Origin: Bedellia somnulentella
Taxonomy: Eukaryota > Arthropoda > Insecta > Lepidoptera > Bedelliidae
Direction of reading: 5' to 3'
Assembly (NCBI GenBank): GCA_963576735.1
Contig: OY755179.1
Coordinates: 868,001 to 932,000, forward strand
DNA: 64,000 bases
Positions 55,066-64,000 of the stretch are shown piece by piece (positions within the stretch are counted from its first letter, which is position 1; each line of letters opens with the position of its first letter). The position numbers and the translations under genes were made by a program. The notes beneath the pieces are model-generated. The model searched no databases and was not told where the DNA came from. It saw only the letters and a list, made by a program, of their open reading frames with translations.

Positions 55066-56588
55066 CGAATAAGTGTCTGGTTGTAATTAAAAATATGAAC
55101 AACATATTAGCGGGTGTAAACTCATGTTCTCATAACTTCAGCGTAGCGTGTTAATGAATGCTGACGCGTTTTGCCAAATAAAAAACGAGCCAGCTCTGGG
55201 CAGACAGACAAATAAAGATTTATAGAGAACAATGTTGCTTAATTGTGTGTTGTGTGGGTATGTGTGTGCTGTGTCAGGTAACTGATGCAGGTTTTCATTT
55301 ATAACTAAGTACGTTCTGTCCATGTGTTGAATTACCCTTTTGTTGGTTGTTCGATAGCGTTTTGTTAAAGCGTGTTCACTCCAGTTTTTGCAAGGTGTGT
55401 ACTTCGGAAATGTTTTTTCATTTGCATCAGGTTTAACCAATAAAAATGGATGTCGAACTTGATTAACTTGATCCTGAGTAGCGACCATTTGTACTTATTT
55501 TAGAAAATACCACTTGAATTACTTTATTGCAATACTTTAGTAAAAACACATTTAAAAATATAAGTATAAAAAGGACGTCGCATTCGTAGCTTTTTTAATA
55601 GACTACGTTTTATCGCAAGCGACAACGAAACATGAAAACTCAATAAAATTTAAAGTGTTTTTGCCCTTCGCCCGCAGCCATCAGTCGGCGTTTGGTGACG
55701 CTTTCAGTAGCCGCCAAAATAAGCGAACCTTTTTACTCTATACCTATAAGTGGAGCATAAAATGGAAATTCATTAAAATCGCCACAAAATACAGCTACTA
55801 CCAACAAACTTTTGTACGAAACACCATTAAATGTATCTCTCAATACAAAGTTGCGCCCAATTCAAATTAATTAACGAACTTTTGTGGCATCTCAGCGCTT
55901 TTCGAACAAAAACACTTTTTTTCGCACAATTATTTCGAATATTTTTTGTCGGATTTTCGGCAAGCCATCTGGCGGCTGGCGAAGATTGTGACTAATGAAA
56001 TTATTGTGGCTCTAATGAATCTGAAGTTTTAATTAAAATGCAAAATAACTGGTGCGGGGCTCTTCGTGGTTGCTTCAAAGATCTTTATTGATCCCTATGC
56101 AATGCGGTTCAACCACATTTTCAGTCAGGATTTCTTAGAAAGGGGTTTGGTTTTATTAAATCTTTATTTAATGAATCAATTGATCTTGAATATTTACTTT
56201 AAGTTGGCGGGATTTGATTGGAATTTATAGTTGATTATTCAACACATTTGCTTTAATTTTAATATAATATTTTAAGCATAACATGAGATTACATTGTAAA
56301 TATGTTTACAGAAGATTAATAATCATCGACACATGAAAATGTTTCAGAAAAAACCATACAACAACAGCAAAACATTTGTCAAAGTCCAGCCAACGGAAGC
56401 GACACATAAATAAGGTCCAGTTAAAAAAGTTCCGATCTACAGCACGTTGTACAAAACGTTGTACAAAATAAGCTATAAATAAAGCATAATTCCGGTTTTA
56501 CATACAATTTGCGAATAGACGCGTGTTTTGGCAAACGACTGGGAAAAAGGCTGATTTTCATGTTGAAGTATATTATTTGTTCTTCTCA
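55066..56588. other. Non-repetitive stretch
   Basis: 1.5 kb without recognised repeats. A 116-aa minus-strand ORF (55138-55488) and a 71-aa plus ORF (55655-55870) have no domain I recognise. If either is an exon, I cannot show it. Confidence 0.4.
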
Positions 56589-56599
56589 TATGCTCAAAG

Positions 56600-56952
56600 T
56601 GAAAAGTGTGGTGTGAAAGATGATATTGTAAGCAAGATAGAAAAAGGAATGTTGAGATGGTTTGGGCACATAGAGAGGATGGATGATAGAAAATTGGTAA
56701 AAGGGATCTATAGAGCTAGTGTGGATGGTAATGTTAGTAGAGGACGACCACGGAGAACACACTTGGACCAAATTGAGAGTGTGCTCAAAAAGGCTGGCGT
56801 CCGAAGTATGAAGAATAAAAGAGCATGCATGAAAAGATTGATGGATGTAAACGAAGCTAGAGAGGTTTGTCAGGATCCTACGAAGTGGCGATCAATAGTC
56901 TCTGCCTACCCCAATGGGAACTAATGACGTGAGTATATGTATGTATGTATGT
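56600..56952 (+). pseudogene. RTE-like LINE fragment with TSD
   Basis: Encodes KCGVKDDIVSKIEKGMLRWF to RSIVSAYPNGN with an intact stop; the ORF upstream of 56600 is flank. TSD ATATGCTCAAA at 56589-56599 and 56953-56963. Confidence 0.93.
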
Positions 56953-56963
56953 ATATGCTCAAA

Positions 56964-58199
56964 TAATTAATCCAGAAAAGCGTAGGTCCAGTCTTTGAAA
57001 TGGACAACTCTTTAACCACAATAAAAGTGGTAGAAGGAAGGATTCTTGATAATGTGACAACCGGAATATAATAGTTCAGATAGTGTTCATTTTTGAGCCG
57101 ACACAAGCGGTACTGTTACATACTTGTTAATAGGAATATCTCAGAAATTGTTATGTATATTCAAAATACAAAGCAAATAACCTATACTACGTTTAGACGT
57201 TAGGCCATTTAAATCACTTCCATCCGAGAATACTTATTTTTAACGGCTTAACTGCAAGATAAAGCCATTAATGTTTAAGTGGTAAAATATTGTGGGTACT
57301 CTTAACACCAGATGACAATGTCACGTGATGTTCAGAAGTATTAGTACCTCTGACAACCCTTTGGGAGATATACGGCGTAAAGTTTGGTAAAATATAATCG
57401 AAGTGTTATAGATTAAAATATCAGAAATAGTATCCCTTACACCTAGTAAATACAAAACATCTAAAATCCAAAAGTAATAAAAAAATTTAGTTCTACGTTC
57501 AAGTAATTTGCATACCCAATTCCCACTGCCCAAACTTACGTCTGAACCATTGTCACCCTACACTGTATTCAGTAAATTAATGAATTCTTCGTGTGACGAT
57601 TGATTTACAACCAACACACGGTGACCACACGTCGCCACTTTCACGGAGACTGCTTTTAGACGGCTGTTTAATTAAACGAGGTCCCAGTGGATTGGACTTT
57701 GTTCAGGTACATTGTACTGTTTTTGTTTTTAAAACGACAGTTCTATCGGTGTCTTGTTATTCAGTGGTTTACGAGGCTGTAAATAAAAGAAAACTACGGT
57801 TAAATGTTTCTGTTTACTCGTTTTCCATCTACTTTTTATACTGAACATAAAACATCGCGAATATTTTCCACAAAATTTGTAAGAGATATTGGTAACCGCC
57901 CTAATATAAAAAAAATGCCGCAATGGTTTAGAATGTGACTACTCCATTTCTTTTTAACAATATATCATAAGTATTAGATAGAGTATTAAGTCTAATGATT
58001 CTGGTCGATTTAGTATTTTTGCGTATTTTACTAAATATTTTTATTTGCTTTTTATATTAAATATGCGTTTAAATACTTGTAAACCTAAGCTATGCTGACC
58101 CATTTGAAGCAATTGTGAATTATTTGTGTATCTTTATGTTTCAATGACTACATGCAGCACTGCTATCTCCCAACCGTGACGTGACTCTTTATAAATTTA
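56964..58199. other. Mostly non-repetitive
   Basis: A SINE2 3' fragment lies at about 57291-57388 (TGACAATGTCACGTGATGTT to GGCGTAAAG). A SINE1 5' scrap (GGTTTAGAATGTGACTACTC) lies at about 57925-57944. No gene recognised. Confidence 0.55.
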
Positions 58200-58430
58200 G
58201 TTATATTATGTTGATATTTGTATAGGTATAAATATGTATATATATACATATGTATGTGTGAATGTGTATATGTATATATGTATGTGTATATTTACTAATA
58301 TTTTTTAATCAAATACCATATGTATGTATCTATATTTTAATATATAATTATAAATTATTAAGGTTCTGGCAGAAAATCAGTGGTAAAGGTATATATATAT
58401 ATACATATTGCCTTTGCTATATTGCTGAGC
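58200..58430. repeat. (TA)n/(TATG)n-rich microsatellite region
   Basis: Alternating TATA, TATG and TGTG runs, including GTATATATATATACATA at 58388-58404. ORFs across it are low-complexity. Confidence 0.75.
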
Positions 58431-58548
58431 CAGATTCCTATTCTTGCCTCTTATTCGCATTGCACTATTTTTTAATATGTAGTTATGTTTTTATTTTTAG
58501 TTATACTTTGTTTTTTAATAATATGTTTTTATTATACTTGTTTTAAAA

Positions 58549-58928
58549 GTAAAGCGACATGATAGTCCAGTGGGTAGAACACCCGCCCGAAAAACAGAAG
58601 GGCGTGAGTTCCAATCCTGGGACGGGCCTACACCAATTTGTCTTTTCTAAAGTCATATGTGTGGTTAATTTATCATGGTTGCTAACGGTGAGGGAAAACA
58701 TCGTGAGGAAACCCACATGGCTGAGTTATACTTAGTCATGTGACAGTGTATTCGTACAAAACGGCGATAGGCCTGCCCCCTATCACGTGAGTACACTGTC
58801 TAAGCAAAACGTGGGTACCTTCTCTGGAAACTAGATGGCGCTTGCCATGTGAGTTCAGGAGTATTGGTACCTCTGCCAACCCCTTCGGGGATAAACGGCG
58901 TGAACGTTTATGTTATGTTATGTTATGT
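58549..58928 (+). repeat. SINE2, full length, alternative head, TSD
   Basis: Head CATGATAGTCCAGTGGGTAG, GAAAAACAGAAGGGCGTGAG; body and TTATG tail complete. The last CACGTG is altered (GCCATGTGAG). TSD TTGTTTTAAAA at 58538-58548 and 58929-58939. Confidence 0.93.
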
Positions 58929-58939
58929 TTGTTTTAAAA

Positions 58940-59427
58940 ATTTTGTTTTCTTTTATAAGAGGCTTCGAATAAAAAACTTCTTTATTTTTTTCTGTTTTTA
59001 CTATCATAATTCTATAAAACAAAAATAGTGCTGAAACATTAAAACTTCCTCCACTAAAAACTCTTAGACTAGACCGAATTAATCATTGTTCTAAATACCA
59101 AAATTGTACCATTTGAAAAGCACAGTAGATAGGCTATTAAAATTAAACATGAATGTTCTGAAAGCCGTTCCGGCGGGCCTATGTTTCCCTATCGACCAAT
59201 CTCTTAACTATAATGGGATTAATAACAATAACGGATATTACGAGGGCCTATCTAATTTCAGTATGGACCGGACTATTACCGCTTTCATTATGAAAATATT
59301 TCAATGGAAGACTTAGACTAGTGAAGGGTGAGGAAGCTCGATTTGAGATCTGGCGGTTGCAGGTTTGAATCTTATCGAGGACGGTTTTTTGTTAGTTTCT
59401 TACAGGAGTTACGTGTTCTTTAGTTTG
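58940..59427. other. Non-repetitive stretch
   Basis: Nothing supported; a 70-aa ORF (59104-59316) is unrecognised. Confidence 0.4.
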
Positions 59428-59440
59428 AGGTTTTGTTTTC

Positions 59441-59688
59441 GTTTTCCGTCTAGTGTCGGCTTAGCACTACCCCGTTTCTGCCGATGGGTGTACGTAAGAG
59501 GCGACTAAAGGTATTGGGGCTTTTAAGGATTTTTTGGGCGATGCGGTTGGAGACCCATCACCAACAACCTTTACTTTTACCAACTTTTCCCCACTCACAT
59601 TTCCAAAAGTGGCTGAGGAATTTCTAATTCCTCAGCTCTGGCTACCCCTTCTAAAGATTTATAGCCGTGAGTATATGTTATGTTATGT
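59441..59688 (+). repeat. SINE1 with TTATG-type tail and TSD
   Basis: CCGTCTAGTGTCGGCTTAG to GTATATGTTATGTTATGT. Its hairpin is a perfect 11-bp stem (GCTGAGGAATT/AATTCCTCAGC). TSD AGGTTTTGTTTTC at 59428-59440 and 59689-59701. Confidence 0.94.
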
Positions 59689-59923
59689 AGGTTTTGTTTT
59701 CATGACAGTCGTCAACAGACCGTTTCAGTTTTTATTTATTCCGCCCGAGGTTACTTAATTCATGAAAAATCTACTTATCGTTTAAAGTATATCGCGGGTT
59801 ATCTGATATTGACTTTATTCTTTAATCATCATCTTTTCTCATTTTTACATACATACATACTAAGACCCACGTTTATGAACCCAAAGAAGAGAATTATAGT
59901 TATAAAAAAAAATCATAAAAAAA

Positions 59924-60135
59924 TTTACCGCCTTTTCCCTACTCCACTTCCAAAAGTGGCTGAGGAATTTATAATTCCTTGGCTCTGGCTACCCCTTCTA
60001 GAATATGATGTAAAAAAAAACATCACACTTCGGACGCATGCTTCTTCAAGCACACTATCTAAAAAGATATATTATAATTTGAAAGCAATGTAAGCCATTT
60101 GTTCTATATATCTCCTTCACCAATTTACTTTCTGT
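59924..60135. repeat. SINE1 and RTE scraps
   Basis: 59924-60002 is a plus-strand SINE1 3' part without tail (TTCCAAAAGTGGCTGAGG...ACCCCTTCTAG). 60020-60135 holds minus-strand RTE-like pieces (ACTTCGGACGC, CTTCACCAATTTACTTTC). Confidence 0.65.
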
Positions 60136-60199
60136 AATATACTGAAAGATCTTTTGCCAATAAAGCTCACAACGAATCGTATCGTGTTTTACAGTCAGT

Positions 60200-61580
60200 T
60201 TAATTAACAGCATACAATGAACTGAAATTACTGCAAAATGTACAGAGAATTCTCGAACATATCCTTATCAAAATCCTTTTGAAGGCTTCATCTTTGAGTT
60301 GTACGTGATTCTTTGAAATTTCCTATCATTAATCCACACAGAAGCTTTTGTCTGAAAACTCTTTTTCGTATTGCAAGTTAGAAAAGATAAAATGAATGAA
60401 TTCTCGCTTCTGTTACTTATTTTAGAGTTTCTTACTTTTTCTCAAACAACTGGTGCTTGAAATTGTGGCTTGGAGGAGTGCGAGAAGCGACAAGATTAGT
60501 AAGAAGTGAAAAAATAAACTAAAAATAAAACCTTTTTCACTAATATATCTATAATATTTCAAGAATAATCGTCCATACCTGATCGGTCTTTACAAATCGC
60601 TATTATTTCTTTTTATTTAAAAATGGAATGATGCGATATTCATTTATGGCTTGGTAATAAGGTTTGTGAGTATGAAAATAATTTGTAGAATTATGTAACA
60701 TCAAGATATGAATGTGCATATTCATGATAATAATAACATATTAAGATAATAAAATATATCAATTCGCAATAAGCCCGCGTCAGACTACGGTTTAATCGCT
60801 AAGCACTCTTCTTTTTTATATAAGGTAGTAAATAATTACATTGACTGTGATGAAGTAATCAAAAATATAAATTTAACTGTTCCCTTCAAATATCCTCGAT
60901 ATACAATCAGGAATATATTTAATGTTAGAAGATGCCGTACCAATATTGGACTTAATTCACCCATCACGAGAATGTGTAAAAGCTACAACGAAATGCAGGC
61001 AAAACACTGTGAAATTGACATATTTGGTGACTCTTTGGCAGTTTTTAAGCAAAAAGTTAAAGTTGTAAATACATAAGATGGGGCCAGTTTGTATTGTATT
61101 GTATTTTATTTTATTAATTTACTAATTTTGTTATTTACTGACATTTAAATTGTTGTTATGATTGTATTGTATTTTTTTTTTAATTCAACAACTTTATTGA
61201 ATTATTCTAACTAGAGAATAAGTCAAACATTTATATAGGTGTATTTATTGATTTGATTATTAATTTAAGTTAGTTTTAAGATTTTAAATAATCAGTTAAT
61301 TTAATTTTTGTTTATTTAATTTGATTAATTTTTATTTATTAATTTAATTTGATTATTAATTTAAGTTAGTTTTAAGATTGTTAATAATCAGTTAATTTAA
61401 TTTTATAATAATGTTAGCAATGTTTTGAATTATTTCGATTTCCAAAATGAATGATGTGATTAGCCTATAATTGGTGTATTTAGTTGATATGTGTCCTTTA
61501 AATTTCAGTATTTTCTAGGATTGTGTACTATTTTCACTGTTGGCAATCCGTAATAAATAAATAAATAAATAAATAAGCAA
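60200..61580 (+). mobile_element. LINE remnant with (AAAT)n tail
   Basis: Starts with a coding scrap reading ELLQNVQRILEHILIKI (from about 60227), which resembles the LQ-x-x-QR block of insect LINE polymerases, then a gap or frameshift, then the frame at 60753-61076, a long AT-rich 3' region and an (AATA)n tail at 61551-61578. An internal ~60-bp duplication lies at about 61249-61307 and 61343-61403. Confidence 0.65.
60753..61076 (+). pseudogene. LINE C-terminal coding fragment
   Basis: An open frame without an early ATG: ...SSFLYKVVNNYIDCDEVI, then RNIFNVRRCRTNIGLNSPIT, RMCKSYNEMQ and EIDIFGDSLAVFKQKVK before the stop at 61074. A sequence of the form RTN-x-G-x-NSP-x-x-R followed by a DIF/F-rich end is what I know from C-termini of insect LINE (Jockey/I-like) polymerases. 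RT core absent. Confidence 0.65.
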
Positions 61581-61624
61581 TCTGGGTTCGATTCTTTTGG
61601 TGGGGTCTTATATAATTTGAGATA

Positions 61625-61725
61625 TTATTTGTTAAATACATTTTCCCTTAACTTCCAAAAGTGACCGAGGAATTACTCATCCCGAAACTCTAGAAGTCGT
61701 CTCGTAGGATTTATAGTCGCGTATT
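61625..61725 (+). repeat. SINE1 remnant
   Basis: CCTTAACTTCCAAAAGTGAC, GAGGAATTACTCATCCCGAA and AGGATTTATAGTCGCG. Old. Confidence 0.65.
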
Positions 61726-62055
61726 TCAAAGGCTAATTAACGTAACTATTACATACAGTAAACAATATGTATTTTATTATACGCCACCATAATATGGCCT
61801 AGCAAATTTATTAAAGAAATTGGTACAACTTTTAAAAGACATAGTAATTTTTATGAGCGTCGTAAGAATGTGATGTTTGTGCTCTGATTTTTAACGGCCC
61901 ATAAAGACGGGTGCAGCGGCGATGGATTTAAAAGGTAAAGGTGTGGCCACAATGGAGATTGGTCGGATATTTATTTTATTATTTATACTTTAATTTCATA
62001 AAAAGAAATCAACATAACTATTTATTTCATAGTCCCTCTAGGTATATATATATTT
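61726..62055. other. Non-repetitive stretch
   Basis: Nothing supported. Confidence 0.4.
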
Positions 62056-62308
62056 GCCGTGTAGTGTCGGCTTAGAATAACACTACCTCATTTCTACCCA
62101 AGGGTAAAGGGTTTCGTAAGAGACGACTAAGGGTGTAGGGGCTTCTTAAGTGATTTTTGGGCGATGTCGTTGGAGACCCGTCACCAAAAACATTTATTTA
62201 TTATTACCACCTTTTTCCCAATCAACTTCCAGAAGTGGCTGAGGAATTTCTCATTCCAAAGCTCTGGCTACCCCGTTAAGGGTTTAAAGCCGTGAGTATA
62301 TGTGTATG
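62056..62308 (+). repeat. SINE1, third subfamily
   Basis: GCCGTGTAGTGTCGGCTTAG to GAGTATATGTGTATGTATG, with AAGTGATTTTTGGGCGATGT and ACCCCGTTAAGGG. Flanks CCCTCTAGG and TCTCTAGG are a likely TSD. Confidence 0.9.
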
Positions 62309-62319
62309 TATGTGTCTCT

Positions 62320-62916
62320 CTAGGCTAGTTTTGGTATATGAAGATTATTGTTGTATTCGAATAACGACTGTTTATGGGTTTGTATTAGGTTTGAAAAGCA
62401 GAAATAGAAAAAAGTATAAGAAAGTTACTCTCATTTTTATTTTGTTACTTTAAATAACATTTTTTCTGTATGAATTGACATGCTTTAAGATTATCAAGAA
62501 AAAGAAAAAGTCGCGGAGTTTTAATCGAAGTATACGGAATTAACATGAGGTGACAAAATAACTTTATAATACATCTTACGTGATATAGGCATTGGTTAAG
62601 CATTATTATTATTATTAGATACAATGATTAAATAAAATTACCAATATTAACATTATGAACGCACCCTCAAACAGTAACTACTCAGGGAAGCTTCTCAAAG
62701 TGTCGCGGCAACGGCTCCCAACATCGCACTTACATTAGTATCTACCGGCGGTAAAAATACTGACAAAGTTATTCACACTTTGTCTATACTAGCTGACTTA
62801 CCCTACTTTCTATGATGGATCATTTCTGCCACTTACCTGGAAATAGAACAGTATATGATATATTTGCATAAAGAAAGTAAAATTTATGCTCGTAATTGTA
62901 GAGATATCAAAATTAA
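62320..62916. other. Non-repetitive stretch
   Basis: ACTAGCTGACTTACCC at 62790 resembles a Helitron-like terminus but lacks a partner. No gene seen. Confidence 0.35.
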
Positions 62917-63165
62917 CATACATACATACATATACTCACGGCTTTAAATCCCTAAAAGAGGTAGCCAGAGCTGAGAAATAATAAATTTCTCAGCCACTTT
63001 TGGAAGTTGAGTGGGGAAAAGATGGTAGTACAAAGGTTGTTGGTGATGGGTCTCCAACCGCATCGCCCAAAAATCCCTTAAAAAGCCTCAAGTCCGTTAG
63101 TCGCCTCTTACGTACACCCACCGGAAGAAATGGTGTAGTGCTATTCTAAGCCGAAACTACACAGC
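62917..63165 (-). repeat. SINE1, full length, compensated hairpin
   Basis: ACATACATACATACATATAC to CCGAAACTACACAGC. Its subterminal stem reads CTGAGAAAT/ATTTCTCAG: both arms changed together. Confidence 0.92.
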
Positions 63166-63179
63166 TAATATTATTAAAA

Positions 63180-63335
63180 TTAAATGCATACATATACAAA
63201 TTCATGGTTTTACATTTTATTCAGGAAAAGAATAACCAGAGCTGAAGCTCTGAAGATATTTTTCAGTCAGTTTTGGAAGTGGGGTGGAAATAATATTATA
63301 AAATAAAGGTTGTTAGTGATAAGTCTCATTTTGAA
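63180..63335 (-). repeat. SINE1 remnant, old
   Basis: GCATACATATACAAATTCAT, AACCAGAGCTGAAGC, CAGTTTTGGAAGTGGGGTGG and AAATAAAGGTTGTTAGTGAT in the correct order. Confidence 0.7.
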
Positions 63336-63419
63336 ATAAACAAACCTCTGATCGCCTATACAAGCGTGGGATGAAATATGTTTGTTCCACTCTAACATTA
63401 AACAGCTTAATATAAATAT

Positions 63420-63790
63420 TAACAATCATAACATAACCGATGTCAAAATCTGCGGAGCAAGCACGAGCCGTGTTTAAACTAGTTATCGCGTGGGATTAAG
63501 CAGCCATCTCTCACACACTCACTTAGCATCGCATACTGCCATCTCATTCTAACCTTTATCGTATCGATAAAACAGCGCTCGTGCTTGCTCTTCTGGCGAC
63601 CCTATCCAACTTAGCTTAGGCCTTCAGCCGCCCGGCAAAACAAACGTTAAGGTGACGCCGCATAGGCCGCAGGGCCAGCAGCACCGAACCGGAGGGGTTT
63701 TAGTCGGTAAAAGTCCGACATACCCCCGTCGCTCTCTCGAGTGGCGGGAATCCTATGAGGATTTCCACTCCGGTAAACAAAAAAAAACCT
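63420..63790. repeat. GC-rich repeat-like segment
   Basis: GTCGGTAAAAGTCCGACATA, ACCCCCGTCGCTCTCTCGAG and CCTATGAGGATTTCCACTCC followed by an A run at 63778. I recall this sequence type as repeated in Lepidoptera (probably a LINE end), but it occurs once here. GCACGAGC and GCTCGTGC at about 63460 and 63573 are complementary. Confidence 0.4.
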
Positions 63791-64000
63791 TCTAGCGAAA
63801 ACAAAAAAATACGTTTTCAAAGATCACGAAATCCTTGAACAACTTCAGATAAATAGATAAACAACAGATAACAAAACTCATCCGCAAAATACTCCAAAAG
63901 CCCGCTAATAAAGTGCAAATTCCGTCACTCCGGGTCAGTGGAGCACAGCAAAGGGTTTCATTTAATTAACAAAAATATTAAATTTTCCGTGTCGCAGAGT
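63791..64000. other. Non-repetitive window edge
   Basis: Nothing supported. Confidence 0.4.

Noticed and set aside
55138..55488. 116-aa ORF as a host gene
   Set aside because: No recognised domain, no splice or promoter context; length is possible by chance.

Overview
This 64-kb window looks like AT-rich nuclear DNA of a moth or butterfly (Lepidoptera). The case rests on repeat content: Helitrons ending in the GTGCGAAGC...CTAG type terminus and inserted between A and T, an element starting GCGGCTAAG with GGGTTCCGTAGC ends, and many retroelements with TATG or TTATG tails. I recall these from lepidopteran genomes and could not search. I recognise no host protein-coding exon; the window reads as intergenic or intronic sequence. 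The only long ORF belongs to a retroelement.

Most of the recognisable sequence falls into a few families, named here for convenience. (1) SINE1: about 245-255 bp, starts GTGTAGTGTCGGCTTAG, ends GCCGTGAGTATATG plus (TATG)n; about 45 full or partial copies on both strands, many with 7-18 bp target-site duplications (TSDs). (2) SINE2: about 370-390 bp, tRNA-derived head with Pol III A and B boxes, (TTATG)n tail; about 15 copies. (3) SINE3: contains a tRNA-like cloverleaf (GACACTG/CAGTGTC acceptor stem); five loci, three of them with inverted 5' ends. (4) An RTE-like LINE, seen only as 5'-truncated copies encoding the end of its reverse transcriptase; about 12 loci. The LINE, SINE1 and SINE2 have closely similar last ~48 nt, and in the LINE this stretch includes the last codons, so one LINE machinery probably moved both SINEs.

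Layout: 0-3.4 kb, LINE and SINE remnants; 3.46-4.43 kb, Helitron A; 4.9-31 kb, dense and often nested SINEs, with RTE copies at 11.3 and 22.2 kb; 31.3-33.8 kb, an uninterrupted reverse transcriptase plus restriction-like endonuclease ORF; 35.9-36.7 kb, another Helitron; 37.6-38.2 kb, a Jockey-like LINE end; 39.7-40.3 kb, an element with inverted ends; 42.2-43.1 kb, a second Helitron A copy in inverted orientation; 45.2-45.5 kb, a long near-perfect hairpin; 46.7-55 kb, the most complex nests (SINE3 fold-backs, SINE2 between ~100-bp direct repeats); 55-60 kb, mostly non-repetitive DNA with single copies; 60.2-61.6 kb, a LINE remnant with a coding tail; 62-63.8 kb, SINE1 copies and a GC-rich repeat-like segment.

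The nests give a relative order of events: old SINE2 copies were invaded by SINE1, SINE1 by SINE3, SINE3 by younger SINE2, and a Helitron-like element by SINE2. No conventional multi-gene system is present. The most interesting material is how the retroelements share tails and how their insertion junctions went wrong: inversions, fold-backs and long flanking duplications.
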